From assembly GCF_000350225.1 (NCBI RefSeq), contig NW_005178559.1, positions 232,236 to 296,235 on the forward strand: 64,000 bases of DNA, read 5' to 3'. A program made the translations under genes and the position numbers. The first letter of the stretch is position 1, and each line of letters starts with the position of its first letter. This document shows positions 12,340 through 24,139 of this stretch, piece after piece. Under the pieces are notes generated by a model. That model did no database searches. It worked only from the letters and a program-made list of their open reading frames with translations, and was not told the DNA's origin. The DNA comes from Chondrus crispus (taxonomy: Eukaryota; Rhodophyta; Florideophyceae; Gigartinales; Gigartinaceae).

Positions 12340-13538
12340 GCGTCCTTACATGCCAAGAGAGGATTTAGCACGACGCAGGCTTCCACTATTGCGACGATGC
12401 TTTAGAAATTCGCGAACTTTAGTTGGGACATCTTCAAACATAACATGGAGAGGTTCCCAAGAATCACCAGCAGATGTCAATGCTTTCCAACTGTCAAGTA
12501 CTTCGAAATTATTAGAAGTCTCCCGGATGTCTCTGATCTTCTCGACTGAATACCACATTCGGGCCGTAAATTCTTTCATTTGGACCTTGGTTCCAACTGC
12601 GGAGTCAGCATAGGGACGTATACGACATATGTGGGTAACTTGAGTAGTTCCAAGTAGGAGATGTTCTACTTCAATCGTGTAATCGGATAAAATACGAGAC
12701 ACTCGACGAGGTCCTATCCAATTTGTAGACATCTTAAATCGAGGTCCGAGAATGCGGGCGACAAGAACATAATCCCCGACAACTGGTTTGTATGATAGAA
12801 TATGCGTTTTCGCGTTATGTAATTCGTTAGCGTTTTTTCGTGTGCTCTCAAGCTTTTCCCCAGCATGCCTGTGCATGTCATCCAGAGAGTCATGCAACGT
12901 TTGTATGTTCAACTTCTGCAAGGTTCGTACTGCATCTATATTACGAACTTTCCGCATCTTTGATTATGCTAATGCAACGGTCATAGGATTTCCAGCATGC
13001 TGTCCGGTATGTACTGTGTAAGGTGCGCGGTTACCAAGACGTCGTGACTGGGAATTGTTCATAATACTCTGAATTGCAAGTACAGACTTCGGCCATTGTG
13101 CTTCAGGTGTCATAATGTTAGTAATATATGCCCGTAGTACGCAAACTACTTGCTTACAAACTGATTCGACTGTTCCATTTGACCATGGGGCATAAGCGGT
13201 TGAAATCGGTGCTTATCCCCAAGAGCATCTGCTAAACGTTCCATTACTTTGTTCAAAAAATGAGGCCCTTGGTCCGAAAACCATTGCAGTACTGGTACGA
13301 ATGTAGTAAAGTATTCCATTAAAACCTCAGAAGTTGTAGCTGCATCGGCATGCCTACATGCATGCAATGTCACATAACCAGAGAAGTCATTCTTCAGCAT
13401 TAGGATGTATTCATGCCCAGAAACTGATTCTCCGATAAAGAGAAAATCAAAATGTAGCAGTTCAGAGACTCTTTCAGCATGCATCTGCTGACAAAGCGGA
13501 CGCGGTACGTTGGATCCAGTTGCAGATATTATGCAAAC
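12340..13538 (-). pseudogene. R2 integrase core and chromodomain remains
   Basis: Minus-strand coding remains. The chromodomain-like end is near 12400-12560 (NNFEVLDSWKALTSAGDSWEPL), and the integrase C-terminal and core regions follow at higher coordinates up to about 13490. Segments match R1, such as GPRFKMSTNWIGPRRVSRI against the similar part of R1. The coding part is cut at 13538 by R3 and resumes beyond 23831. Confidence 0.85.
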
Positions 13539-14117
13539 TGTGGTATAACTACCTTCGTCCCGACCACTCCGAAACGAGGGGGGTTAGAGGTAAGGGAGCG
13601 CGCGCAGCTGGGTAACCCACGCGCGAACGCAAACCGTACGGAAGGACTCGAAAAGAGGGAAGGCTCACGTGGCCGGTGACGCGCAGCCGGTCGGTGTTGT
13701 TAGATCCGGACGGCCGGTCACGGGTTAGAAGCCTGAGACTAAAAGGGAAACCGGAACGGGATAGCAATTAGCCGTAAAGGGAAGGGAGGCGAGTCTGCCT
13801 CCCGTTTACTGGAACGGGGCAGGTGCCCTCGGTCTTAACCCCCAAGTGGGACGCCAGGACACCTGTCCCGCTGCAGTAGCTGTTACTTACTGTATACCAG
13901 CTACTGTGCTAAATTGGCTAATTTGTGCCATTAACTACTAATTACTAATTACTTACCGTTCGGATCCTACACGTGTAACCAGCGGGGTACTACTGTACTC
14001 CGCACCGGCCGTGTGCTGTAAATATAACTCATTACAGTTCTCATCGCGCTTACAGCCATCGTACTGTATCCCGGGGCCGCAGCGGTGGTGCCGTTGCCTT
14101 CGCGCCGTTGTACTACA
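13539..14117 (-). repeat. R3 3' LTR (left)
   Basis: About 98% identical to 23252-23831. The ends TGTGGTA and TACTACA are near-inverse of one another. Confidence 0.9.
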
Positions 14118-16130
14118 GACCTCCTTCCTTACTTCGCGACACGTCCTCGTCGCGGCGGACTAAAATCCGTGCCAGCTGTGACGGTCTTGTATCCCGAACG
14201 GAGACCATGCGTCGGCCGCGGAGACGCGCCGCGTCTCCGCGGCCGTACAGTAGTTACCTTCCTCGAGTCCTCAAACCCGCATGCACACCCGCAGCGGCTG
14301 TCATCTCCCGACCCGTGCGGAGGAGTTCAGCGCTCCTGCGGTTCCCGGTTCCATCCGCGGTACGCCACCGTTTGAATTGGACGGCTTCCGCTGCGCCGGG
14401 CATGGAATAACCGGCGCAAAGAAGCCTTTTTCCAGAACCCCCCCGGAGGGCAGGCCATTTTTCCAAGAATTCCCGTTCTATTTCCTCCAAAACCCCGCGA
14501 GTCCGCCGCCGCCAGCCCCGCAGCGGTACGTCCCACACCTTTCCCGGTGCGTGCGGTACCTCTGTCGTCCAAAACACGAGAGAAAACCGCACGGTAGACC
14601 CTTTCCCGAACGGCTCCTATTTGGAAACCAATAGAAACTGAAAAAACGGTAAAACCCCCGTTTCTGTTTCCAAATACTCCCAGGTCGGCGACGACCTCGG
14701 GAGTCTGGAACCGTTCTCGGATTTGAGCTACGATTTTTATTCGCCCTTCTAGAGGGGAAATCGTAGCCCTTCCGGCCGTACAGTGTCTCCATAAAGAATA
14801 GAGCCGGAACTGGGGTTTCCAAGTACGGTGGACGGACCAGCTGTACCTCCAACCTTCCGGATGGGTTAGCCGTTGCGGTGGGGTGTCCTCCCCCGGCGCC
14901 GGGCATGGAGAAACCGGCGCCAAAGAAGCGATTTGCCCAGATCCCCCCGGAGGGCTGGCCGTTTTTCCAAAAACAGTGCCCTGCCATCCGCCAGACAGCG
15001 GCGTGTGTGACTGCCTGCATGTCCGCGCGGTCAGCGGGGGACTCCCGGCGGCGGTACCCTCTGCGTTCGTCGAAAACCGGTCGGTAAGTCCTGCAGTTGC
15101 CACTTTCCGCGGAGGAGCGATTTGGAAACGAAACGAAACTGCAAAAACGAGCAGAAACGGCGTTTTTACGGTTCCGGTTTCCAAATCGGCCTGGCCCTTC
15201 CCAAAGTCGGTTTTCCGTCTTGGGACTTCCGGACGTGGGCAGACCCGGGGAGTGCAATGCCGTTAACGGGAGGGGGCCACAATTTTTTTCCACTCTTCTA
15301 GGAGGAAAAACGTAGCCCCCCTTTGGGCTTAATTAAAAGCCGGCGGCCGGAGTGGCCTCCTTGCCGCCCAGGGCCCTTCCACGCCCGGTTAGTCCGGCAC
15401 GGGGCAGCGGTAGCGCGCTGGCACCCGCGCGCTATGCAATAGCGGGTTGGCGCTTGGGGGCATCACGCCCCCACAGGACGGTTCTGTGGCACGCCACCCC
15501 GGGGTCGTCCGCGGCGGTGAGATCGTCCCGGCGGCCCGGTCGTGGGTACCGCTTTGAGCTTTTCCCCGAGCTTCCCTGTCGGTCTTGCAGCCGGCGCGCG
15601 TCGCGTGTCGCGGGGCGAGGGACCGCACGGTGTCGTGTTCGTGGCGGGTTGTCGCGGGGGCGGGTTCCCGTCCCCCTCCGCGCCACCAGGGGGCATCCCC
15701 ACCAGCGACTTGCGGGGAAATCGGCCTTTTCCTTAGTAATTTCTGTCTGCTTTTTCTTTGCGGCGGGTGGCTTCTCAGAGGTTTGACGAGCTCCGATTGG
15801 GCGGTCCTCAAAATCGGTCGTAATTGGAACCGCCGCCCGTGCATTAAGGGCCACACACACCAGGTTCCTGGCTCTGCTATCGGTTCGGTCGCGGTTTACC
15901 GCGCTCTTGAGCCCCCGACGAGGGCTCGCCTTGACAGTATTTCCGCGTCGGTACCCCCCCGTTCGGTCTTGTCTCCCGGGTGCTAACCCGGGCTTGGCAG
16001 AGGGCTGCCATTTTATCCACCCCAAGGGGAGTGAGAGGTAGCCCGCCCGAGGGTTTCCTTGGCCATCGCCGAGTCGGGTTGCCCCGCCGGTGGGTCCGTT
16101 CCATCCGCGCCGGGTCTGTCCCGTGCGGTT
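14118..16130. other. R3 3' non-coding region with a duplicated ~0.5-kb module
   Basis: A GC-rich stretch with many overlapping open frames on both strands, none of them like a known protein. Landmarks recur in the same order about 500-545 bp apart. These are GCGCCGGGCATGGA (about 14390 and 14896), a CCCCCCGGAGGGC run, an inverted pair TTTGGAAAC/GTTTCCAAA, and a CTTCTAG..GGAAA..CGTAGCCC block (about 14748 and 15294). I read it as a diverged tandem duplication of non-coding element sequence. Confidence 0.6.
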
Positions 16131-19100
16131 TTAGCGGTGGCGCGCGGTTGTCCGCGCGCGCCAGAAGCTGTCGATGAAGGGTTGTGGGAGGCCTTCGGCG
16201 GGTTCCCAGGTATCGTCCGCTGGGGTAAAACCATAACAGCGGACCTTGTACTGGCTGCCGCTGCGGGTCTCCCGGTGGGCGACCAAGTGGTCAACCACGT
16301 ACTCCGCTGGCGGTTCGGGTGTTCCCGCCGGCGGGTCCGTTGTCGGTGCGGCCACAGTGGGGTCGTGGGGTCCCCGGGGCATCTTGGTTACCCGATCGAT
16401 GCTCACGCGGTTCGAGACCCCGTCTTGGTCGACGACCACTGTGGCCTCCGTCGCGGATCGGACCCGAAACGGGCCTTCCGTTTTCGGTAAGAGCTTGACG
16501 GAGGGTCCTCCTCCGTTGCTCGGTCGGTCTCCCCGCTCGGCGCTCGTCAACGGGCGCGGTGGACGGTCCACGTAGACAAAGTCTCCCACCGCGATGACCG
16601 GACGGAAGCGCACCTTCTTATCGAAGTCGGCTTTGTACCTCCTCTGCGCCGCGGTTAGTTTCACCCGCGTGCGTTCGAGGGCATCCCGGAGCTTCCGCAA
16701 CGTCGCGCGCTTGTACTGTACCGGGGTCCGCGGGTCTTCCGTGTGGGATCCGGCGTCCTGCGGTACAGTACCGGGCAGTGCCAATCCGGACAGTGATCGC
16801 GTCAGCACCAGGTCGAACGGGGTTGTCACCGTTGACCGGTGGACCTGCGTGTTATACGCGAAGGTTAGGGGCTGGATGTACTCGTCCCAGTCCCTCTGAT
16901 GCTCCTCGACATAGTGTCGGAGGCGCTGCATCAGGGTGCGGTTGAACCGTTCGGTTCGCCCATTTGTCAGGGGGTGATAGGCGGTAGTCAGGTAGTGCCT
17001 CACCCCCAGCAAGGCGCACACAGCGTCGAAGAACTTGGCGGCAAATTATGGACCGTTATCGGTTAGCACGTAACGAGGTGCGCCGTATACGTGGACCCAA
17101 TTGTCCAGGAAGGCGTTTGCCACAACCGACGCGGTGGTTGTCCGTAACGGGATGCTGCGCGTCAGCTTCGTAAACCAGTCGGTCATGACGAGCACGCGGC
17201 GATTCTCGTGCGCCGTCTTCGGTAAAGGACCCAGCAGGTCTATGGCGACGAAATCCAGCGGCCCTGCCGCTGGGAATAGCTTGAGGTCCTTCTGATGCGG
17301 CACCAGGGTTCCCCGGGCGGCAGCGCACGAGGCGCAATTTCGTACGGTACTGAAGGCATCGCTGGCCATATGAGGGCAATAATATTCCCGCCGGAGGGTA
17401 TACATCCTCGTACCGCCCGGGTGTCCTGCCAGGCGGGGATGACGGGCGAGGTACAATATCTTCGCCCTGAGCCGTTTCGGTACAACCCACTGCAGGGTCC
17501 CATCGAGGGGGGACTTGCGGACGAGGAACCCGTATCGGTCGACGTCGTAGCGCGAGTCCGGGTTCCCCACGGTCTCGGCGGCCGCCCTACAGAAGGGGTC
17601 CTCGGCCTGCTCCCGAAAGAACTCTTCCACCGTTACGGATGAGACGTCGCGTTCTTCGGGTATAACTGCGAACGCGTGCTCAGCTCTCCCCGGGTCGACG
17701 GGGGTCTCCCATTGTGCGGTACCTTGGCGGGGGTTATGCTCCTCCTCTTGCCATTGTACCGCGAAACACGGCACTTCGTCGTCAACCGGTTCGGAGGTTG
17801 CGCCGTCAACTCGGAGGCGTAATACACCATCCGCGAGTTGGTGCTTAATCCGCGGTCGGTACTGTACGTCGTAGTCGTACTCGGCTAGGCGGAGACGCCA
17901 GCGCGCTAGGCGGCCGGAGCTATCCGCCAGGTTGAGGACCCATCGGAGGGCCTCGCGATCCGTACGGAGGTTGAAAGTGTTCCCATACAGATATGGTCGA
18001 AGCGTGAGGATGCTCCCCACGACAGCAAGGCATTCCTTCTCGGTGGTGGTGTAATTTTTCTCGGCGTCGGTTAGAGCCCGACTCCAATACCCGATCGGTA
18101 GGCGGTCACCGCTCGGCTGCGCCTGTAATAGGGCACAGCCGACCTGGTACGCGCAAGCGTCCGTATCCAGGGTGTATTTCTTTCCGTAACGGGGTAAAGC
18201 GAGGATCGGTGGGGACAAGAGGCGCTTCTTGAGTTCCACGAACGCCTCGTATTCCTCATCGGTAAGAACCTCAAACTCGAAGGGTTGATTTTTCCCCGTC
18301 TTACGGTTTAGCGGAGCGGCTATTTTCGCGAAGCCCTTCACGAACCGACGGTACACGTTGCACATTCCTAAGAAGGATCGCAATTCCGTCTGGTTCTGGG
18401 GAGGTCGAGCGCGCTCGATGGCGACCACGTTGCGGCGCTCGACCTCCAACCTACCTGGTCGGATCACATGCCCCAGGTAGGTGACCGAGGTATCGAAGAA
18501 GGCGCACTCCGACAGCTTCAGCGACACGCCTGCGTCCCGCAGAAGGCGCAAAACCTCGCGGACGTGCGCGAAGTGTTCCGTTACGGTCTTGGAGTAGATG
18601 ATCACATCATCCAGGTAGACCAGTGCGGTTTCCCATTTTACCCGCTACAGTATAATGTCGACGGCCCGCTGGAATGTCGCGGGGGCATTCTTCGAACCGA
18701 ACGGCATGCGGAGGAAACGGTACAACCCGCAGTGCGACGCGAACGTCGTCTTGTCGCGGTCGTCCTTGGCGATTTCTACTTACCAATACCCGCTGTTGCA
18801 ATCCAGCCTGGTAAAGACAGTAGCGTCGCCGAGGGAATCGATGCACTCGTCCATCCTCGGCAACGGATAGGAATCCCGAACGGTGACTGCGTTGAGCTTT
18901 CTGTAGTCGACACAGAACCGCATGGTACCATCCTTTTTAGGGACGAATACCACGGGGCTGGCCCTTTCGGCCGTGGCGGGTTCGATTACCCCTGCCCGGA
19001 GCATGTGGTCGATCTCCGTTTTCTCTTTTTCCCGTGCGGTCGGTCCGGCGCGGTAAGGCGCCTGGTAAATCGGGCGAGCACCGGGCTTGAGCTCAATGCG

Positions 19101-20160
19101 GTGCTTCGTGGCCCCGATTTTTCCCAGCTGGCCGGTCCACATCCCCTTGAATTCGGATAGTACCTCGAGGACATCCGAGCGTACCTCCTCGTCCTCGGCA
19201 CCGATGTGGACGTCCTCCTGCCAGGCGCTGGGGTCCTTCTCAGGGGCGGCGGTGTGTTCGGGTTTATCCGTTCCAACCGCCCCGAGGGGCGCCTTGGGCG
19301 GCGTGGCTTGTTCAGCCCGCTCTTATCCGTACGGTTGTCGGCGGCTTCTTCTGCGCCATCCTTTGCGGTTGAGAGGTTGACATTAAATATCCCTCCCCCT
19401 TCCTTAGCTTCGGCCGCTTCCGCGGCCGAGTCGCCAAGGGTCAGTATGTGAGTGGGCGACGGAAGAGCCAGTCCGACTACGGTATGCTTCGGGATGTGAA
19501 CCGAGCGGTGCCCAAAATTGCTGAGCATTACCAAGAACGGTTTTTCGGGGACAACATCCATGACCCCCGGTGCCATGAGGGTCAAATTCTTGTGCGCAGT
19601 TTTTGGGGAGTTCTGTAAAAAATATAGCCCCCCCACCGGCGTGGCGACCCTCACCATGGCCTGCGTCATCGGGGGAATTGTAACCCCTCTGACGAGGCGG
19701 ATCTTCCGTGACGGTGTGTTGGCGGGGAACGCCACCTGGTTCCGTTCGGGTTTATCCGACGGCGGCAGTTGTTGTGCGGTGCTCCTCGAGGCCATCTTGC
19801 GGTCTTGCCTCGAGGGGGTTATTCCGACCAACGCCACGGGTGGCGCGTCGTGGAACACGACCTTCCGTTGCGGTGGGAAGATCGCCTTGACGTGGCGATC
19901 CAGGAAGGTCGTACCGAGGATACAGTCCACGGCGAGGCTCGTGACTACCAGGAACGGGACGCGCGCCACAAAATCACCGATTCGGACCAGCAGGGGGATT
20001 TCCCCTAGTGCCTTCATCGAACGGTTTGACGCATCGATGAGCGCTGGGCTCCGAACCGGTTTTATCGATGGTCGCCACTACTCGGCGACACACCGTAAAT
20101 GGATGAGGCTCGGGCCTGCTCCTGAGTCAAACACTGGCGTGATGGCGACCATCAACGCCT
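16131..20160 (-). pseudogene. R3 pol remains: protease, RT, RNase H, integrase, chromodomain
   Basis: Approximate positions from the C-terminus: chromodomain 16150-16300 (YKVRCYGFTPADDTWEPAEG); integrase 16400-17480, with a zinc domain near 17330-17400 (CASC) and core motifs such as LTDNGP and YHPLTNGRTERFNRTL; RNase H about 17800-18250 (LDTDACAYQVGCALL); reverse transcriptase 18250-19140 (FCVDYRKLNAVT, LDCNSGYW); aspartic protease 19850-20150 with an FDSGAGPSLI active-site-like segment. The order and motifs are those of chromoviruses of the Ty3/Gypsy group. Long stretches are open, with few breaks. Confidence 0.9.
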
Positions 20161-20875
20161 GCTTCTGACCAACCGTCGCGGAGATCTTGTAATTCTGCTT
20201 CTTGAAGAAGCAGATGGCCTGGACTTCCGTTCGGATACCCGGCTACGCTTCCACTGGCGCAGCCGGATCGGGGGTGCCTAAGCTTCTGAGGCTGAGCACG
20301 GGGGGAGACGTCATCGCCTCTACGCGTCCTCCCCGGCTTCCCCCGTCAGCAGCAAGTCCTCGCGGGTTTCATCAGCGGTTTGCGCCACGTGGTCTTCGGC
20401 ATGGTCGGGGTGCGGTTCCTCGACCACGTTGACGCCCGCGGGGGCCGTTTGGCGCTGGTTTCGCCAAGCGGCCGGCCCCTGGCGGTTGAATGGGGATCCC
20501 GGGCTGAGGCCTTGCCGGATGCGTAGCTTCTGGTATTTGGCCTCTCGTGTCTCCACAAGCTTGGCCCGCAGGCTCGCATCGGCAACGACGGGGCACTCCT
20601 CTTGTCGGTGCGTGGTGTCAAGGCAGAACCGGCACGATGGCGGTCCGGGAAATCTCCCGCCGGAGAACCGGACGCGTGGATCCTGCCCTTGCCTCCCGTA
20701 CGGTCCTGTGCGCACGTCGCCAGAGTTAGTGGGTGGAACTGGGGCGCTCGCCGTCGAGGCTGCCGGCGACGGATAATAACTCGTCGGTGGCGAGCTCATC
20801 GAAGTCGGCGTGGCAGTTTGGTCCGTCACGGCCAGGATTGAATTCTTCAACAAATCCCCCGGCCGTCGGGATGTC

Positions 20876-20901
20876 GGATGCCGACTCATGAGTCGGCATC
20901 C
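20876..20901. repeat. Perfect 26-bp palindrome abutting an assembly gap
   Basis: GGATGCCGACTCA at 20876-20888 is followed at once by its reverse complement at 20889-20901, and then the N run begins. A zero-loop palindrome at a contig edge is a typical sign of a cloning or sequencing fold-back artefact, although a real hairpin cannot be excluded. Confidence 0.8.
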
Positions 20902-21001
20902 NNNNNNNNNNNNNNNNNNNNNNNNNNNNNNNNNNNNNNNNNNNNNNNNNNNNNNNNNNNNNNNNNNNNNNNNNNNNNNNNNNNNNNNNNNNNNNNNNNN
21001 N
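20902..21001. other. Assembly gap (100 N)
   Basis: Exactly 100 N, so probably a placeholder of unknown true size, within the gag region of R3. Confidence 0.99.
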
Positions 21002-23251
21002 GGACAAATTTATATTTTGACAAAGCTCAGCAAGAACTGTACCGTACAGTATTTGGAGTGGCATGCGAATACCAGATAATGCTGCAGCACGTAAAATCCT
21101 TACCTTAGCTTTAATCAGACTCCTGCAGTACTTGCAGCTGTTTCGGAATGAACCAGCACTACGCAAAACATCGCACCAGCTCTTCCATCCCCACTACACC
21201 ACACACTTACGGAAAATCCCTTCCCGACGGCTGTCGGTTGCAACCGACAGCAAGGGCCTCGTCCGTGCGGTGCGGTCGAATCTTCTAGCCGCTCCGGACG
21301 GCTCTCGGTGAGCCATGGCTGACATCCCTTGTCGACGGGAAGCCCGATTGGTTCCCCCGATCGCTTGCGCATAGCGAGCGACGGATTGGTAATCCACATC
21401 CGGGTGCGTGGCGAGGTAATTACGAACCTGCGCGCACGTGGCGGGCAGTAACCCCTCGACAAACAGGGACTTCAACCGCCTGTCGGAGAATACCGTACCG
21501 CAGCGGAGTGCCTTGTCCCAGAGGTGGTTACTGTAGACCTCCTCCGTCATGTTTGAACTTTGACGGAAGGAGGTCACATCCTCAACCGCTTCAGAAATTA
21601 CCTCGTCGGTAGCATAGGTGCGCAACAGAAAGTTGACCACCTGTGGGTATGTCCGGAGTAGCTCGCGCCGCTCCACGTCAACCGCCATGGTGGTTCCATT
21701 GAGACGGGACTGGAGTAGGGCGTGAGGCTGCCCGGTCAGGTAGAATTGGAAGCACCACACGGCGGCTCTTTCGGTAATCCCGTTGTGGTCGCACGCCATC
21801 TTGAGGCGTGCGATGAATCCCAATACCGCAATCGGATCTTGACCGCTGAACGTGTGGGACCTCATCTGCACGTCCATTTTTTTCCGGTAATGGTTAATGT
21901 GCCGCGCTACTGTGGAGTCGTAGCGCGAGCTACGCCGTTCCAGGCGGTAGGTCTTGTAGTTGACGGCCTTGGTAAACAGGTCATTGAGGGCCCTGATTAC
22001 CGTGGGCCGTCGCTCGTCGCTCTTCGGGGCAGCCCGGCGGTGTCTGCTCGAGCGACGACGCTCCTCATCCGACTCGGTGTGGTAGTCTTCCAGGTCGGAC
22101 GGGTCGTGCCGGTGCCAGTCTCGGCTTCTATCGCGGCGTGCCCTGTGCCCTCGCCTGCGAGAGTCTTCCGAACCGGATGGGTCATCATCGGAGGGGTATC
22201 CTCCCCCTCCGGCATCGCGGTATCGCCCGTGGCGTGCTTCGCGGTTATCGCGGTATCGCCAGCGGCGTCCTTCCCGGTCTTCATCCGTCCTGTGACGGGG
22301 GTCTTCTGCGTCGGAATACCGGGTGTATTCCGCTTCGGTCCTGTGCGTGCCGGGTGCACGTCTTCTGCTCAACCGATACGGGTCCCGATTCTCTGTCTCG
22401 GGGAGCCCCAGGCGGTTGTCTGTCCCGCGGGGGTCGCCGGTACCGGCGAGTATGGGGAGGACATTTTCTGTGGTGCTCCCTGTAGCACTGTGAACGGTTG
22501 GGAGATAGATGGCTCTGCCCTCCGGGTGAGGGTCCATCCTATCAATCCCGGGTACGGCGCCGATCGGATCATCGATATTAAAGCTTGAGCCCGGAACGGT
22601 TTGACGGCGCGGCGCCGGCGGCGGTACCGCACCTCCCGTTTCGGTAAATGTCGTGGCCAGAGGGATTGCCATGGCGGAGCTAATAGCTCCCTTTACAGCC
22701 AATGCGGTCGGAGATTCGTCTTCCTCCGCGGAGAGCGCTGCCACCACCTCGTCGCGTACGACGGGGGGATCTCCTCGTCCAGGAGGGCGCGGAGCGCGGT
22801 GTCCGCATGCTCCGCCACCAGTCTTGGTGCCGTTCGGTCGAGGCAAACCTGGACGACCTGAGGTAATTCTTCAGCGAGGAAATCCTCCATCCAGGGTTGT
22901 AGTCGCGGGAGCAACGCGTCGTACAATACTTGTACGCGGTTTCCCCCACCAGCCGGTAGCCCGGCGGTGGTGTCCGAAACGGAAGGGGTCTTCTGGCCCC
23001 TGCTAGACGGCGGGCGTAGCAGGGCTTCCGGATTGTCGATCCGGGGGCGCTGTGCGCCCCTGCCACTGCGAGTACTTGCTCGCCCGGAGGCGGTATCTTC
23101 TCCGGCGGAATCCGCACGGTTCATCGTCGATGATCACTGGCGATCGACGCGCCGATTTTCGACCTCTTTCAATCCGATCGGTAATTGCTCGCGTTGGCGA
23201 CCCAGTGCGGGCTCAACCTCTGTAGTTATACCCTCCACAAGAGTACCAACA

Positions 23252-23831
23252 TGTAGTATAACTACCTTCGTCCCGACCACTCCAAAACGAGGGGGGTTAG
23301 AGGTAAGGGAGCGCGCGCCGCTAGGTAACCCACGCGCGAACGCAAACCGTACGGAAGGACTCGAAAAGAGGGAAGGCTAACGTGGCCGGTGACGCGCAGC
23401 CGGTCGGTGTTGTTAGATCCGGACGGCCGGTCACGGGTTAGAAGCCTGAGACTAAAAGGGAAACCGGAACGGGATAGCAATTAGCCGTAAAGGGAAGGGA
23501 GGCGAGTCTGCCTCCCGTTTACTGGAACGGGGCAGGTGCCCCCGGTCTTAACCCCCAAGTGGGACGCCAGGACACCTGTCCCGCTGCAGTAGCTGTTACT
23601 TACTGTATACCAGCTACTGTGCTAAATTGGCTAATTTGTGCCATTAACTACTAATTACTAATTACTTACCGTTCGGATCCTACACGTGTAACCAGCGGGG
23701 TACTACTGTACTCCGCACCGGCCGTGTGCTGTAAATATAACTCATTACAGTTCTCCTCGCGCTTACAGCCCATCGTACTGTATCCCGGGGCCGCAGCGGT
23801 GGTGCCGTTGCCTTCACGCCGTTGTACTACA
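23252..23831 (-). repeat. R3 5' LTR (right)
   Basis: Partner of 13539-14117. The sequence resumes in R2 immediately after it, at 23832. Confidence 0.9.
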
Positions 23832-24139
23832 GAAACAAAGCAGCTTTGTACAAAAGCCTTAACATCACAATCCAAAATGGGCCATATGACCTTTTCCTTA
23901 ATAATCTGGGTCGTTGGATGAATTCCTCTGTGTCCCCCCATTCCAAAATGTGCGGAGACACATATAAGTAGTTGTAACTCTTGATCATCATCTGGTATAT
24001 ATAGTTTTCGATCTGAATTTCTCCATAGTTCATGTGATAGAACAAATCCACTGCCTTCAAGTGGAAGCGTTTTTCCTTGAGATAATGCTATCACATGACT
24101 AGATGGGAGTTCGGGGAGATCCTCGGTTATAAGAGGTAC
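23832..24139 (-). pseudogene. R2 integrase zinc-domain remains
   Basis: Minus-strand remains of the integrase N-terminal HH-CC region (LLICVSAHFGMGGHRG near 23925-23975), similar to LHICVAAHCGLGGHRG in R1. The piece is bounded by R3 on the left and the pogo-like transposon on the right. Confidence 0.8.

Larger units (their letters stand above)
20320..23124 (-). pseudogene. R3 gag remains with CCHC knuckle
   Basis: The minus-strand coding remains start near 23124. They include an Arg/Asp/Ser-rich middle part (about 22000-22400) and a gag core (about 21350-21950; YRKKMDVQMRSHTFSGQDPI). A single CX2CX4HX4C knuckle, CRFCLDTTHRQEEC, lies near 20595-20640. A 100-N gap and a perfect palindrome interrupt the reading near 20876-21001. 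Confidence 0.8.
13539..23831 (-). mobile_element. R3: chromodomain-bearing Ty3/Gypsy-type LTR retrotransposon, nearly whole
   Basis: A 10.3-kb element on the minus strand inside R2. The LTRs are 13539-14117 and 23252-23831, begin TGT(G/A)GTATAAC and end GTACTACA, and differ at roughly ten places in 580 bp. The flanks CAAAC and GAAAC suggest a 5-bp duplication with one change. The interior gives gag, CCHC knuckle, protease, reverse transcriptase, RNase H, integrase and chromodomain in order. Much of the coding part is open, with only a few breaks plus an assembly gap at 20902-21001. About 2 kb of GC-rich non-coding sequence lies between the integrase end and the 3' LTR. It belongs to a different lineage from R1 and R2. 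Confidence 0.92.

Noticed and set aside
14254-16025. Several long overlapping frames (up to 285 codons) on both strands
   Set aside because: They lie in the GC-rich non-coding end of R3, overlap one another and resemble no protein. The duplicated module shows no coding-type conservation.
21722-22588. 288-codon plus-strand frame
   Set aside because: Antisense shadow of the R3 gag remains with no family resemblance.
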